Assembly (NCBI RefSeq): GCF_005491205.1
Contig: NZ_CP028035.1
Location: forward strand, 2,976,001 to 3,040,000
DNA length: 64,000 nt
Reading direction: 5' to 3'
From: Nissabacter sp. SGAir0207
GTDB lineage: Bacteria; Pseudomonadota; Gammaproteobacteria; Enterobacterales; Enterobacteriaceae
Part shown: positions 43,482-53,456 of the stretch, piece by piece
How positions within the stretch are numbered: position 1 is the stretch's first letter
Layout: each line of letters begins with the position of its first letter
Notes under the pieces: generated by a model
The model's database searches: none
The model's input: the letters and a program-made list of their open reading frames with translations, nothing else
Told to the model about the DNA's origin: nothing
Translations under genes and position numbers: made by a program

Positions 43482-44654
43482 ATGAGTGCACAGGCGGAGA
43501 GCCAACAGCCGCAGCAACCCACTGCCAAAAAACGCTCGCGCAAACGCGCGTTGCTGATCCTTGGCATCATTTTCCTGCTGGCCGGCGCGGCCTATCTGGC
43601 TTACTGGTATCTGGTGGCACGCCACTATCAGGAGACAGACGACGCCTATGTGGCGGGCAATCAGGTGCAGATTATGGCGCAGGTGACGGGCAGCGTGACC
43701 CGCGTCAACGTCGATGACACCGATCTGGTGCACAAGGGCGACGTGCTGCTGACCCTCGACCCCACCGACGCCGAGCAGGCTTTTGAGCGCGCCCAGACCG
43801 AACTGGCCAGCAGCGTGCGCCAGACCCACCAGCTGATCATCAACAGCAAGCAGTATCAGGCGACCATTGCCCTGCGCAAGACCGAGCTGAGTCAGGCTGA
43901 GACTGACTACCAGCGCCGCGTGGTGCTGGGCGCGGCCAACGCCATTGGCCGTGAGGAGCTGCAACACGCCCGTGACGCGGTGGCGAGCGCCAAGGCGTCG
44001 CTGGATGTGGCGCAGCAACAGTACAACGCCAATCAGGCCATGATCCTCTCTACCCCGCTGGCGCAGCAGCCAGCGATCCAACAGGCCGCCGCCCAGTTGC
44101 GTGATGCCTGGCTGGCGCTGCAACGCACCCGCGTGGTCGCGCCGATTGATGGCTATGTCTCCCGCCGCAGTGTGCAGGTGGGCGCACAGATCACCACCAA
44201 TACGCCGCTGATGGCGGTGGTGCCAGCCACCAACCTGTGGGTCGATGCCAACTTCAAAGAGACACAGCTCGCCAATATGCGCATCGGCCAGCCAGCCACC
44301 GTGGTCAGCGACATCTATGGTGATGACGTGGTTTATCAGGGCAAGGTGGTCGGGCTGGACATGGGCACCGGCAGTGCCTTCTCCCTGCTGCCGGCGCAGA
44401 ATGCCACCGGCAACTGGATCAAGGTGGTGCAGCGCCTGCCAGTGCGGATTGAGCTGGACCCGAAACAGGTGGCAGATCACCCGCTGCGCATCGGCCTCTC
44501 CACGCTGGTCAAGGTCGATACCCGCGATCCGCAGGGCCAGATGCTCGCCTCCGTGCCACGCAAGGGGGCGCTGTATGAGACCAATGCCCTGACGCTGGAT
44601 CTGGCGCCGGTCGATAAGCTGATCGCTGACATCATTCAGGCAAATGGCGGCTGA
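43482..44654 (+). CDS. emrA: Multidrug efflux membrane-fusion protein EmrA
   Basis: EmrA is the periplasmic adaptor linking EmrB to the TolC outer-membrane channel. The 390-residue length equals the E. coli protein. One N-terminal membrane helix (about 22-44, RALLILGIIFLLAGAAYLAY), then barrel-sandwich parts around ETDDAYVAGNQVQIMAQVTG, a coiled-coil hairpin (about 100-205) and a beta domain. The ATG at 43482 with GGAGATAACC is chosen; the frame extends 45 codons upstream with no homology. emrB follows after 17 bases. Confidence 0.96.
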   Translation: MSAQAESQQPQQPTAKKRSRKRALLILGIIFLLAGAAYLAYWYLVARHYQETDDAYVAGNQVQIMAQVTGSVTRVNVDDTDLVHKGDVLLTLDPTDAEQAFERAQTELASSVRQTHQLIINSKQYQATIALRKTELSQAETDYQRRVVLGAANAIGREELQHARDAVASAKASLDVAQQQYNANQAMILSTPLAQQPAIQQAAAQLRDAWLALQRTRVVAPIDGYVSRRSVQVGAQITTNTPLMAVVPATNLWVDANFKETQLANMRIGQPATVVSDIYGDDVVYQGKVVGLDMGTGSAFSLLPAQNATGNWIKVVQRLPVRIELDPKQVADHPLRIGLSTLVKVDTRDPQGQMLASVPRKGALYETNALTLDLAPVDKLIADIIQANGG

Positions 44655-44671
44655 GGCCAGCGGAGGTAAGC

Positions 44672-46210
44672 GTGGTTAGAAAACCCCTTGAGGGCGCGCA
44701 GCTGGCGTGGATGACGGTCGCGCTGGCGCTGGCGACCTTTATGCAAGTGCTGGACTCCACCATCGCCAACGTCGCCATCCCGACCATCGCCGGTAACCTC
44801 GGCGCGTCCAACTCCCAGGGCACCTGGGTGATCACCAGTTTCGGGGTGGCGAACGCCATCTCGATCCCCATCACCGGCTGGCTGGCAAAGCGCTTCGGCG
44901 AGGTGCGGCTGTTTGTCTGGTCAACGGCGATGTTCGCCATCGCCTCCTGGCTGTGCGGTATCTCCAACAGCCTGGAGATGCTGATCTTCTTCCGCGTGGT
45001 GCAGGGCATCGTCGCCGGGCCGCTGATCCCGCTGTCACAGAGCCTGCTGCTGGGCAACTACCCACCGGCGAAGCGCAGCATCGCGCTGGCGCTCTGGTCG
45101 ATGACGGTGATTGTCGCGCCCATCTGTGGCCCAATCCTCGGCGGTTACATCAGCGATAACTACCACTGGGGCTGGATCTTCTTCATCAACGTGCCGATTG
45201 GCGTGGCGGTGGTGATGCTGACGTTGCAGACGCTGCGTAACCGCGAGACGCGTACCGAGATCAAGCCGATTGATACCGTCGGGCTGGTGCTGCTGGTGGT
45301 GGGCATCGGCTGTTTGCAGGTGATGCTGGACCGGGGCAAGGAGCTGGATTGGTTCAGCTCGCCGGAGATCATCATCCTGACGGTGGTGGCGGTGGTGGCG
45401 CTGACCTTCCTGATTGTCTGGGAGCTGACGGACGACCACCCGATTGTCGATCTGTCGCTGTTCAAGCAGCGCAACTTTACCATCGGCTGCCTGAGCATCA
45501 GCCTCGCCTACATGCTCTACTTCGGTGCGATAGTGCTGTTGCCGCAGCTGTTGCAGGAGGTCTACGGCTACACCGCCACCTGGGCTGGGCTGGCCTCCGC
45601 GCCGGTCGGCATCCTGCCGGTGATCCTGTCGCCGATTATCGGCCGCTTCGCCCACAAGCTGGATATGCGGCGGCTGGTGACCTTCAGCTTTATCATGTAC
45701 GCGGTCTGCTTCTTCTGGCGCGCCTGGACTTTTGAGCCGGGGATGGACTTCGGGGCCTCGGCCTGGCCGCAGTTTATTCAGGGCTTCGCCGTGGCCTGCT
45801 TCTTCATGCCGCTGACCACCATTACCCTCTCCGGCCTGCCGCCGGAGCGGCTGGCGGCAGCCTCCAGTCTGTCGAACTTTATGCGCACGCTGGCCGGTTC
45901 CATCGGCACCTCCATCACCACCACCATGTGGACCGACCGTGAGGCAATGCACCATGCGCACCTGACTGAGTCGGTGAACCCCTATAATCCGCTGGCGCAG
46001 CAGAGCTATCAGCAGCTTGAGCAGCTCGGCATGAGCCAGCAACAGGCCTCCGCCTATCTGGCACAGCAGATCACCAATCAGGGGCTGATTATGTCGGCCA
46101 ATGAGATCTTCTGGCTCTCCGGCTGCATCTTCATCCTGCTGCTGGCGCTGGTGTGGTTTGCCCGTCCGCCGTTTGGCGCCGGGCCGGGTGGCGGCGGTGG
46201 CGCGCACTGA
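44672..46210 (+). CDS. emrB: Multidrug efflux MFS transporter EmrB
   Basis: EmrB is a 14-helix DHA2 drug:H+ antiporter that with EmrA and TolC exports uncouplers and hydrophobic antibiotics. The 512-residue product starts at GTG 44672 with GGAGGTAAGC upstream. Family motifs: LDSTIANVAIPTIAGNLG (motif D1), GWLAKRFGEVRLF (motif A) and GPILGGYISDNYHWGWIFFI (motif C). The length matches E. coli EmrB exactly. A two-way terminator follows. Confidence 0.97.
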   Translation: MVRKPLEGAQLAWMTVALALATFMQVLDSTIANVAIPTIAGNLGASNSQGTWVITSFGVANAISIPITGWLAKRFGEVRLFVWSTAMFAIASWLCGISNSLEMLIFFRVVQGIVAGPLIPLSQSLLLGNYPPAKRSIALALWSMTVIVAPICGPILGGYISDNYHWGWIFFINVPIGVAVVMLTLQTLRNRETRTEIKPIDTVGLVLLVVGIGCLQVMLDRGKELDWFSSPEIIILTVVAVVALTFLIVWELTDDHPIVDLSLFKQRNFTIGCLSISLAYMLYFGAIVLLPQLLQEVYGYTATWAGLASAPVGILPVILSPIIGRFAHKLDMRRLVTFSFIMYAVCFFWRAWTFEPGMDFGASAWPQFIQGFAVACFFMPLTTITLSGLPPERLAAASSLSNFMRTLAGSIGTSITTTMWTDREAMHHAHLTESVNPYNPLAQQSYQQLEQLGMSQQQASAYLAQQITNQGLIMSANEIFWLSGCIFILLLALVWFARPPFGAGPGGGGGAH

Positions 46211-46223
46211 GTGACACGCATAA

Positions 46224-46252
46224 AAAAACGGACGCCGAGGCGTCCGTTTTTC
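46224..46252. terminator. Bidirectional terminator between emrB and yfiF
   Basis: An A-run, ACGGACGC / GCGTCCGT stem with a CGAG loop, and a T-run (46247-46252). It stops emrB rightward and the convergent yfiF leftward. Confidence 0.92.
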
Positions 46253-46269
46253 TTTGCAGCATCAGAGGA

Positions 46270-47391
46270 TTAGCCCTGATTCTGACGCCACCACTCGCCC
46301 AGCAGGATGCCGGTGGCGACGGAGACGTTCAGGCTCTCGACATTGCCGGTGCCGCCGATGGAGACGCTGACGTCCCCCTGCTGCCAGGCGCTGTCAGAGA
46401 GGCCGGCGCGCTCCTGACCCAGTACCAGCACCATTTTGGCCGGCAGGGTCGCCTTGGAGAGCGGGTTGCCCTTGTGGCTGGAGGTGGTGACGATGGTGTA
46501 ACCCGCGCGGCGGAAGGTATCCAGCACGCCGAGGAAATCATCGGCGTTGATCGCCTTCACATGCTCCGCGCCGCCCTCAGCGGTACGCACCGCCGCGCCA
46601 GACTCCAGCTGCGCCGGATCTTGCACCAGCAGGCCATTGATGCCGAAGTGGGCACAGGTGCGCATGATGCCGCCGAGGTTGTGCGGGTTGCCGACATCCT
46701 CCAGCGCCAGCACGCAGTCGGTCGCCGGTGCGGTCTCCAGGTAGGTTTCCGCCGCCAGCCCCTGGCGCTTCTTGATCAGGAAGCAGACGCCGCCGTGGTG
46801 CTCGGTGCCGGACGCCTTCGCCAGCTCCTCCTCTTCCACCACGTGGTAAGCCTTGCGGTTGGCCGCCATCCAGCGCAGCGCCTCGCGGAAACGCGGGGTC
46901 ACGGACTGCACGAACCACGCGCGGACAATCGCCTCCGGGCGGCTGGCGAACAGTGCCTGACAGGCGTTCTCGCCATAGACACGCGTCTCTTCGGCGCGCT
47001 GGCGGCGCAGCTGTTCCGGGTCGATGAAGCTCTTGCCGGTGATGCCACCGTGATCCGGGGTGGTCTCATCCGCCGGGCCGCGGGAGACGGTCTTCCACGG
47101 CGAGCTGTATGGGCCGTCGTCACGATCGTCACGTGCCGGGCGGCGTGGGCGATTCGGGTCGTTCCGGCGGGTGTCATTGCGTCTGTCACTGCCGCGGTTG
47201 TCGCTGCCGCCACGGGCGTCACTGCCGCGCGTCTCGCTGCGGCGGTCGTTACGGCGACCATTTTCCGGCCGTGCGCCATCGCGCCCCTTGCCGGCTGGAC
47301 GGCGATCCTTGTTGCGGGATTCGCCCTCATCTTCACTGCGGACGTACATCACTTTGACTTTGCCGCTTTTACCACTTAATGAATCACTCAT
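46270..47391 (-). CDS. yfiF: TrmH-family RNA 2'-O-methyltransferase homologue YfiF
   Basis: A 373-residue SpoU/TrmH-family protein. Residues about 105-215 form the RNA-binding substrate domain ([20 protein letters not shown]), and the C-terminal SPOUT knot shows [32 protein letters not shown] and [20 protein letters not shown], the three SAM/knot motifs. Its RNA target is not established. The N-terminal tail (about 20-90) is low-complexity, built of Arg, Asp, Asn and Gly ([20 protein letters not shown] and so on), longer than in E. coli and probably disordered RNA-binding. Start at 47391 from GGAG six bases upstream. Confidence 0.9.
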   Translation of the reverse strand: MSDSLSGKSGKVKVMYVRSEDEGESRNKDRRPAGKGRDGARPENGRRNDRRSETRGSDARGGSDNRGSDRRNDTRRNDPNRPRRPARDDRDDGPYSSPWKTVSRGPADETTPDHGGITGKSFIDPEQLRRQRAEETRVYGENACQALFASRPEAIVRAWFVQSVTPRFREALRWMAANRKAYHVVEEEELAKASGTEHHGGVCFLIKKRQGLAAETYLETAPATDCVLALEDVGNPHNLGGIMRTCAHFGINGLLVQDPAQLESGAAVRTAEGGAEHVKAINADDFLGVLDTFRRAGYTIVTTSSHKGNPLSKATLPAKMVLVLGQERAGLSDSAWQQGDVSVSIGGTGNVESLNVSVATGILLGEWWRQNQG

Positions 47392-47625
47392 TCTTCTCTC
47401 CACCTACCTACGCGCTGGGCGCGCAGATTACCTGATATGGGCCGGGTGCACCACTCGAAACCGCCAAAAGCTAAAATCTATTGCACTCATTGAACAAATC
47501 GTTTTGTCCAACGGCGGGAAACTCCCCATACTGATAACATCACAGCAACATCTGTGCGTCAGGGGGAGCTTCCCCGCCGTGTGGCGCGACAGGCTGACAC
47601 CCATCCTTCTGATTGAGGCTCTGTT

Positions 47626-48054
47626 ATGAACACCGTATGTGCATCCTGCCAGGCAACCAACCGCCTGCCTGAAGACCGCATTGATGACGGCGCGAAATGT
47701 GGCCGCTGCGGTCATCCGCTGTTCGATGGCGAAGTGGCCCACGCGACCGGCGCAACCCTGGATAAATTGTTGCAGGACGACCTGCCCGTCGTAGTCGACT
47801 TTTGGGCGCCCTGGTGCGGGCCGTGCCTGAACTTCGCCCCGGTCTTTGAGGCCGTGGCTCAGGAGCGAGCCGGCAAAATGCGTTTCCTGAAGATCAACAC
47901 CGAACAGGAGCAGGCCCTCAGCGCCCGTTTCCGCATCCGCAGCATCCCGACCATCATGCTGTTCCATAAGGGACAGGTGGTCGATCTGCTGAGCGGCGCG
48001 ATGCCAAAAGCGCCCTTTGAAGAGTGGCTTGACGACGCGCTGGTGGCGAAATAA
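47626..48054 (+). CDS. trxC: Thioredoxin 2
   Basis: TrxC is a cytoplasmic disulfide reductase induced by oxidative stress in E. coli through OxyR. The 142-residue protein has an N-terminal zinc-binding region with two CxxC pairs (CASC near residue 5 and CGRC near 26) and the thioredoxin active site [12 protein letters not shown] (near 67). It begins with ATG 47626 after GATTGAGGCTCTGTT. Divergent from yfiF as in E. coli. No clear OxyR site can be assigned by eye. Confidence 0.96.
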   Translation: MNTVCASCQATNRLPEDRIDDGAKCGRCGHPLFDGEVAHATGATLDKLLQDDLPVVVDFWAPWCGPCLNFAPVFEAVAQERAGKMRFLKINTEQEQALSARFRIRSIPTIMLFHKGQVVDLLSGAMPKAPFEEWLDDALVAK

Positions 48055-48192
48055 ACCGCATTTCCCCTTAGTGTAATGCATGAATGGTTAATCAGCCTGA
48101 TGCATTAGGCCGGTGCCGCCGGTTTCACGGTGGCACCGGCTGTGGCAGTTGTTTAGAATAGCGCGCTTTACGCCCCCCAGTGCGGAACCCCC

Positions 48193-48876
48193 ATGCCAGA
48201 CAATGCCGTTTTACGCCTGCGCCGTGAGCGCCTGGCGCGCTCGACCCGCCCCTACCGCGCCCGCGGCTGTCGCGTGGTGCGCTGCCAATCCTGCCTGTTA
48301 CCCCAGATCAATTGCCTGTGCGACACCATCGTGCCGCAACCGGCGCGCAGCCGTTTCTGTCTGGTGATGTTTGATACCGAGCCGCTGAAGCCCAGCAACA
48401 CTGGCCGCCTGATCGCTGACATCCTGCCGGAGACCGAGGCCTTTGTCTGGTCGCGCACGGAGACCGATCCGGCGCTGCTGGCGGCCGTCGCTGACCCGTC
48501 ACGCCAGCCCTACGTCATTTTCCCGGAAGCCTACGCGGAGCCGGGCCGGCAGGTGTTTACCGAACTGCCCGCTGGCGGCAAGCCGCCGCTGTTCATCATG
48601 CTGGATGGCACCTGGACGGAGGCGAAGAAGATGTTCCGCAAAAGCCCCTACCTGAACGGGCTGCCGATGTTCTCGCTGAATGTGCCCTCCACCTCCCGTT
48701 ACCTGTTGCGCGAGGCACAGCGCCCGGAGCAGCACTGCACCGCCGAGGTGGCTGCCGTGCTGCTGGCGCAGGCCGGTGACACCGCCGCCGCCCAGCAATT
48801 GGCCGAGCACTTCCACACCTTCCGCGAGCGCTATCTGGCGGGAAAACCCCATCGTCCGGTAGAACTCACAACATAA
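48193..48876 (+). CDS. tapT: tRNA acp3U47 transferase TapT (YfiP)
   Basis: A DTW-domain enzyme that transfers the aminocarboxypropyl group of SAM to U47 of tRNAs. The 227-residue protein has an N-terminal Cys cluster (RCQSCLLPQINCLCD), the Asp-x-Thr-Trp motif in FIMLDGTWTEAKKMFRKSPY and a conserved NVPSTSRYLLREAQ helix. E. coli YfiP is the known TapT. It lies between trxC and pat in the standard order. A hairpin (48109-48140) in the gap after trxC may end the trxC transcript. Confidence 0.93.
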   Translation: MPDNAVLRLRRERLARSTRPYRARGCRVVRCQSCLLPQINCLCDTIVPQPARSRFCLVMFDTEPLKPSNTGRLIADILPETEAFVWSRTETDPALLAAVADPSRQPYVIFPEAYAEPGRQVFTELPAGGKPPLFIMLDGTWTEAKKMFRKSPYLNGLPMFSLNVPSTSRYLLREAQRPEQHCTAEVAAVLLAQAGDTAAAQQLAEHFHTFRERYLAGKPHRPVELTT

Positions 48877-48927
48877 TCCGCGATTTGCGCGTAAAATCAT
48901 TGGCTCACCCAAGCAAGGAGTGGGCTT

Positions 48928-51573
48928 ATGAGCCAACGCGGATTAGAGGCGCTGTTGCGGCCAAAATCGATTGCCGTGATCGGCGCTTCCAACAAACCGG
49001 GGCGCGCCGGCAACCTGATGATGCGCAATTTGCTGGAGGGGGGCTTCAGTGGGCCGGTGCTGCCCGTGACGCCAGCGGTGCGCGCGGTGTGTGGCGTGCT
49101 GGCCTATGCCGACGTCGATGGCCTGCCGCTGACGCCTGATTTGGCGGTGCTCTGCACCCGCGCCGAGCGCAATCTGGCGCTGCTGGAGGCCCTCGGGCGC
49201 AAGGGGTGCAAAACCGCCATTGTGCTCTCCTCCCATCCGGCGCAATTTGCGGAACTGAAAGCCTGCGCCCAGCGCTTCGCCATGCGGCTGCTCGGCCCCA
49301 ACAGCCTCGGCCTGCTGGCCCCGTGGCAACAGCTCAACGCCAGCTTCTCGCCGGTGCCGATCCAGAAGGGCAAGCTGGCCTTTATCTCCCAGTCCGCCGC
49401 CGTCGCCAACACCATCCTTGACTGGGCGCAACAGCGCTCCATCGGCTTCTCCTACTTTATTTCGCTCGGCGACAGCCTCGACATTGATGTCGATGACCTG
49501 CTCGATTTTCTGGCGCGTGACGCCAAGACCAGCGCCATTTTGCTCCACCTGGAGCAAGTGAGCGACGCCCGCCGCTTTCTCTCCGCCTCGCGTAGCGCCT
49601 CACGCAATAAGCCGATTCTGGTGATCAAGAGCGGTCGCAGCCCACAGGCGCAACAGCTGTTGCAGGGGCAACAGGGGCTGGACGCCGCCTATGATGCCGC
49701 CATCCAGCGCGCTGGCCTGCTGCGGGTGCGCGATACCCATGAACTTTTCTCGGCGGTGGAGACGCTCAGCCATATGCGGCCACTGCGCGGCGAGCGGCTG
49801 CTGATCGTCAGCAATGGCGCGGCCCCGGCGGCGATGGCGCTGGATGAGCTGCTGCGCCGCCACGGCAAGCTGGCAACGCTGGAGGAGGCGACCCTCGGCG
49901 CGCTGGCGGCCGCGCTGCCGCCGGTGATTGCGCCCGGCAACCCGCTCGACCTGCGTGATGACGCCACCCCTGCCCGCTACCAAGCGGCGTTGCAGGCGCT
50001 GCTCGACAGCCAGGAGTATGACGCGCTGCTGCTGCTCCATGCGCCCAGTGCGGCCGCCCATGCCACCACCACCGCTGCGGCGCTGATTGAAACCCTGCGC
50101 CAGCATCCGCGCGGCAAACGCATTACGCTGCTGACCAACTGGAGCGGCGAACACTCCTCCCAAGAGGCGCGCCGGCTGTTTACCGAGGCTGGCATCCCGA
50201 CCTATCGCACGCCTGAGGGCGCGGTCACCGCCTTTATGCATATGGTGGAGTACCGGCGCAACCAGAAGCAACTGCGTGAGACGCCAGCACTGCCGGTGGC
50301 GCTGGCCACTGACGCCGCCCATGCCCACCAGCTGATTGAGCAGGCGCTGGCCGCCGGTGCCACCCAGCTCGACACCCATGAGGTGCGCGCCATCCTGCAC
50401 GCCTATGGGCTTTCCACCCTGCCGACCTGGATCGCTGGCGATAGCGCCGAGGCGGTGCACATCGCGGAGCAGATTGGCTATCCGGTGGCGTTGAAACTGC
50501 GCTCGCCGGACATTCCGCATAAGTCCGAGGTGCAGGGGGTAATGCTCTACCTGCGTAGTGCCGCGGAAGTGCAGCATGCCGCCGACGCGATTCTCGAGCG
50601 GGTACAGCGCACCTTCCCGCAGGCGCGCATCCAAGGGCTGCTGGTGCAGAGCATGGCCAACCGTGCTGGCGCGCAGGAGTTGCGGATTGTGGTGGAGCAA
50701 GACCCGGTGTTCGGCCCGCTGGTGATGCTGGGTGAAGGCGGCGTGGAGTGGCGGCCAGAGGAGCAGGCCGCGGTGGCGCTGCCGCCGCTCAATATGACGC
50801 TGGCACGCTATCTGGTGATGCAGGCGGTCAAGGGCGGCAAAATCCGCGGGCGCAGCGCGTTGCAGGCGCTGGACGTGCCAGCGCTTAGCCGCCTGCTGGT
50901 GCAGGTTTCCAACCTGATTCTGGACTGCCCGCAGATCGGCCGGCTCGACATCCATCCGCTGTTGGCCTCCGGCAGTGAGTTCACCCTGCTGGATGTCTCG
51001 ATGCAGCTCGCGCCCTTTGTGGGCGATCCGCAGGCGCGGCTGGCCATCCGCCCCTACCCCCACGCGCTGGAGGAGCAGGTGGTGCTGAAAGATGGCGGCG
51101 TCTGCCTGTTCCGCCCAATCCTGCCCGAGGATGAGCCGCTGCTGAAGCACTTTATCAGCCGCGTAACCAAGGAAGATCTCTACTACCGCTACTTTAGCGA
51201 GATCAATGAGTTTACCCACGAAGATTTGGCGAATATGACCCAGATCGACTACGATCGGGAGATGGCGTTTGTTGCGGTGCGGCCCGGCGGTGAAGGCCAG
51301 GAGATCATTGGCGTGACCCGTGCGGTGTCGGATCCAGACAATATCGATGCGGAATTTTCGGTGCTGGTTCGTTCAGATTTAAAGGGATTGGGTTTGGGCG
51401 GACGGCTGCTCGCCAAGATGATTGCCTACACCACCGATCACGGCCTGAAACGCTTGACCGGTATTACCATGCCGAACAACCGTGGCATGATCGCACTGGC
51501 AAAAAAGGTGGGTTTCCGTGTCGAGGTGCTGTTGGAGGAGGGGATAGTGAATTTGACCCTGCTGCTGACATAA
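48928..51573 (+). CDS. pat: Protein lysine acetyltransferase Pat (YfiQ)
   Basis: Pat acetylates lysines, including those of acetyl-CoA synthetase, and so regulates acetate metabolism. The 881-residue protein is built of a large NDP-forming acyl-CoA synthetase-like part (about 1-690), with a CoA-binding start MSQRGLEALLRPKSIAVIGA and an ATP-grasp part around IGYPVALKLRSPDIPHKSEV, and a C-terminal GNAT domain (about 720-881) with VLVRSDLKGLGLGGRLLAKM, the acetyl-CoA P-loop. AAGGAG lies eight bases before ATG 48928. Length agrees with E. coli (886). Confidence 0.95.
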   Translation: MSQRGLEALLRPKSIAVIGASNKPGRAGNLMMRNLLEGGFSGPVLPVTPAVRAVCGVLAYADVDGLPLTPDLAVLCTRAERNLALLEALGRKGCKTAIVLSSHPAQFAELKACAQRFAMRLLGPNSLGLLAPWQQLNASFSPVPIQKGKLAFISQSAAVANTILDWAQQRSIGFSYFISLGDSLDIDVDDLLDFLARDAKTSAILLHLEQVSDARRFLSASRSASRNKPILVIKSGRSPQAQQLLQGQQGLDAAYDAAIQRAGLLRVRDTHELFSAVETLSHMRPLRGERLLIVSNGAAPAAMALDELLRRHGKLATLEEATLGALAAALPPVIAPGNPLDLRDDATPARYQAALQALLDSQEYDALLLLHAPSAAAHATTTAAALIETLRQHPRGKRITLLTNWSGEHSSQEARRLFTEAGIPTYRTPEGAVTAFMHMVEYRRNQKQLRETPALPVALATDAAHAHQLIEQALAAGATQLDTHEVRAILHAYGLSTLPTWIAGDSAEAVHIAEQIGYPVALKLRSPDIPHKSEVQGVMLYLRSAAEVQHAADAILERVQRTFPQARIQGLLVQSMANRAGAQELRIVVEQDPVFGPLVMLGEGGVEWRPEEQAAVALPPLNMTLARYLVMQAVKGGKIRGRSALQALDVPALSRLLVQVSNLILDCPQIGRLDIHPLLASGSEFTLLDVSMQLAPFVGDPQARLAIRPYPHALEEQVVLKDGGVCLFRPILPEDEPLLKHFISRVTKEDLYYRYFSEINEFTHEDLANMTQIDYDREMAFVAVRPGGEGQEIIGVTRAVSDPDNIDAEFSVLVRSDLKGLGLGGRLLAKMIAYTTDHGLKRLTGITMPNNRGMIALAKKVGFRVEVLLEEGIVNLTLLLT

Positions 51574-51717
51574 CCCGAAGAATCAACATGATCCGGGTGG
51601 CGATTGGCAAAAAATGCGCGCCGGGGGGTGACTAATGTTATTATCGCCCGTTCGACAGTTTATGATTTTCGCCCGTGGCACTATTGCCCTATTTATAGAG
51701 AGAAGAAGCGCACTGTG

Positions 51718-53073
51718 ATGTTGTCTAAATTCAAACGCAATAAACATCAACAACACCTTGCACAATTGCCCAAACTTCCCCAGTCGGTTGACGCCATCCG
51801 CACGCTCTATGCGCCCGCGGATTTCCGTGTGGCGTTACTGGATGCCATCTCCCAGGCCACGCGGCGCATCTACCTGGTCGCGCTCTATCTGGAGAATGAT
51901 GATGGCGGCCGCAGTGTGCTGGAGGCCCTCTATCAGGCCAAACAGGCGCGCCCGGAGCTGGAGATCGCCGTGCTGGTTGACTGGCATCGCGCCCAGCGCG
52001 GGCGTATTGGCGCCGCCGCGGGCCATACCAACGCCGACTGGTATTGCGAGCTGGCAGGCCAGCACCCTGGCGTTGACGTGCCGGTGTATGGCGTGCCGGT
52101 CAATACCCGCGAAGCCTTGGGTGTCCTGCACCTGAAGGGGTTTATCGTCGATGATCAGGTGATCTATAGCGGTGCCAGCCTGAACGACGTCTACCTGCAT
52201 CAGCACGATAAATATCGCTATGACCGTTACCAGCTGATCCAGAATGCGCCGATGGCTGATGCGATGATCGGCTACATCAATCAGCATCTGCTGAAGGCGC
52301 AGGCGGTATCGCGGCTGGATCGTAGCGATCGCCCCAAAAGCCCGGAGATCAAGAACGAGACGCGCATGTTCCGCCAGAGCCTGCGCGCCGCTGGCTACCA
52401 TTTCCTTGGCAGCGCCGGCAACCATGAGCTGGCCGTCACGCCGCTGGTTGGGCTGGGCAAACAGAGCCTGCTGAACAAAACCATCTTCCACCTGATGGCC
52501 TGCGCCGATGAGCGCTTGATCCTCTGCACGCCCTACTTCAACCTGCCAACCCTGCTGGTGCGCAATTTGGTGGCGCTGCTGCGTCAGGGCAAACAGGTGG
52601 AGATTATCGTCGGTGACAAGACGGCCAACGATTTCTACATCCCGCAGGATCAGCCCTTCAAGATCATTGGTGCCCTGCCCTACCTGTATGAGATTAACCT
52701 GCGCCGCTTCCTTACTCGCCTGCAACGCTTTGTCGATAACGGCCAGTTGACGGTGCGGCTGTGGAAAGATGGCGACAACAGCTATCACCTGAAGGGAATG
52801 TGGGTCGATGAGGAGTGGCAGCTGATCACTGGCAATAACCTCAACCCGCGCGCCTGGCGGCTCGATCTGGAAAATGCGGTGTTGATCCACGATCCGCAAC
52901 AGCAGATGCGCGAGCAGCGCCGCGTGGAGCTGGAGACAATTCGCCAGCACACTACGGTGGTCAATACCTACCTGGAGCTGGAGAGCATCCAGCAATATCC
53001 AGTGAAAGTACGCAAACTGATTCGCCGCCTGCGTCGTATCCGCATCGACCGGCTGATCAGCCGTATCCTGTAA
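51718..53073 (+). CDS. pssA: Phosphatidylserine synthase
   Basis: PssA condenses CDP-diacylglycerol with serine to make phosphatidylserine, the precursor of phosphatidylethanolamine. The 451-residue protein has two phospholipase-D HKD motifs: HLKGFIVDDQVIYSGASLND (about 137) and HLKGMWVDEEWQLITGNNLN (about 357), and the C-terminus KVRKLIRRLRRIRIDRLISR identical in style to E. coli. The start at 51718 gives the exact family length; the frame is open 38 codons further upstream without homology. Confidence 0.97.
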   Translation: MLSKFKRNKHQQHLAQLPKLPQSVDAIRTLYAPADFRVALLDAISQATRRIYLVALYLENDDGGRSVLEALYQAKQARPELEIAVLVDWHRAQRGRIGAAAGHTNADWYCELAGQHPGVDVPVYGVPVNTREALGVLHLKGFIVDDQVIYSGASLNDVYLHQHDKYRYDRYQLIQNAPMADAMIGYINQHLLKAQAVSRLDRSDRPKSPEIKNETRMFRQSLRAAGYHFLGSAGNHELAVTPLVGLGKQSLLNKTIFHLMACADERLILCTPYFNLPTLLVRNLVALLRQGKQVEIIVGDKTANDFYIPQDQPFKIIGALPYLYEINLRRFLTRLQRFVDNGQLTVRLWKDGDNSYHLKGMWVDEEWQLITGNNLNPRAWRLDLENAVLIHDPQQQMREQRRVELETIRQHTTVVNTYLELESIQQYPVKVRKLIRRLRRIRIDRLISRIL

Positions 53074-53082
53074 GCCTATCAA

Positions 53083-53104
53083 CCCCGCATCGCGGGGTTT
53101 TTTT
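53083..53104 (+). terminator. Terminator of pssA
   Basis: CCCCGC-ATC-GCGGGG stem followed by seven T residues (53098-53104), a strong intrinsic terminator. It ends 13 bases before the yfiM start, so yfiM likely depends on read-through or its own promoter inside pssA. Confidence 0.92.
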
Positions 53105-53117
53105 ATGGAGGCTGACT

Positions 53118-53456
53118 ATGTATGCCGCCCGCCTGACGCTCCTGCCCTTTACGCTGGCGCTGTTTGCCAACGGCGGATGCAGCCACTATGCGCACGACCG
53201 CTGGACGGGGCAAGATAAGGTCGAGCACTTTATCGGCTCGGCGGTACTGGCGGCGGCTGGCAGCGCGTATGCAGAACGGCAAGGTGCCAGTGAACCGGCG
53301 CGGCGTAATGTCGGGCTGCTGTTTTCGCTGTCACTGGGGTTGGTAAAAGAGGCGTATGACAGCCGGCCGGCGGGGTCGGGGTGGAGCTGGCGGGATTTTG
53401 GCTGGGATGTGGCCGGCGCGTTGGCCGGCTACACCCTCTATGAATCAACCAACTGA
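53118..53456 (+). CDS. yfiM: YfiM lipoprotein-like protein
   Basis: A 112-residue protein with an N-terminal hydrophobic signal ending LFANGGC; the Cys suits lipidation, though ANGGC is a poor lipobox. The rest matches YfiM: HDRWTGQDKVEHFIGSAVLA, LFSLSLGLVKEAYDSRPAGS and GWSWRDFGWDVAGALAGYTL. No function is established. It starts 13 bases after the pssA terminator with GGAGGCTGACT as ribosome-binding site, and ends exactly where the convergent kgtP stop begins. Confidence 0.87.
   Translation: MYAARLTLLPFTLALFANGGCSHYAHDRWTGQDKVEHFIGSAVLAAAGSAYAERQGASEPARRNVGLLFSLSLGLVKEAYDSRPAGSGWSWRDFGWDVAGALAGYTLYESTN

Noticed and set aside
48074..48107. TAATGCAT / ATGCATTA inverted repeat after trxC
   Set aside because: Only 8 bases with an 18-base spacer in an ordinary intergenic gap; chance occurrence is likely.
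49600..51219. 539-residue minus-strand frame
   Set aside because: Antisense to pat, whose product is clearly recognised; the composition is typical of a GC-rich shadow frame.
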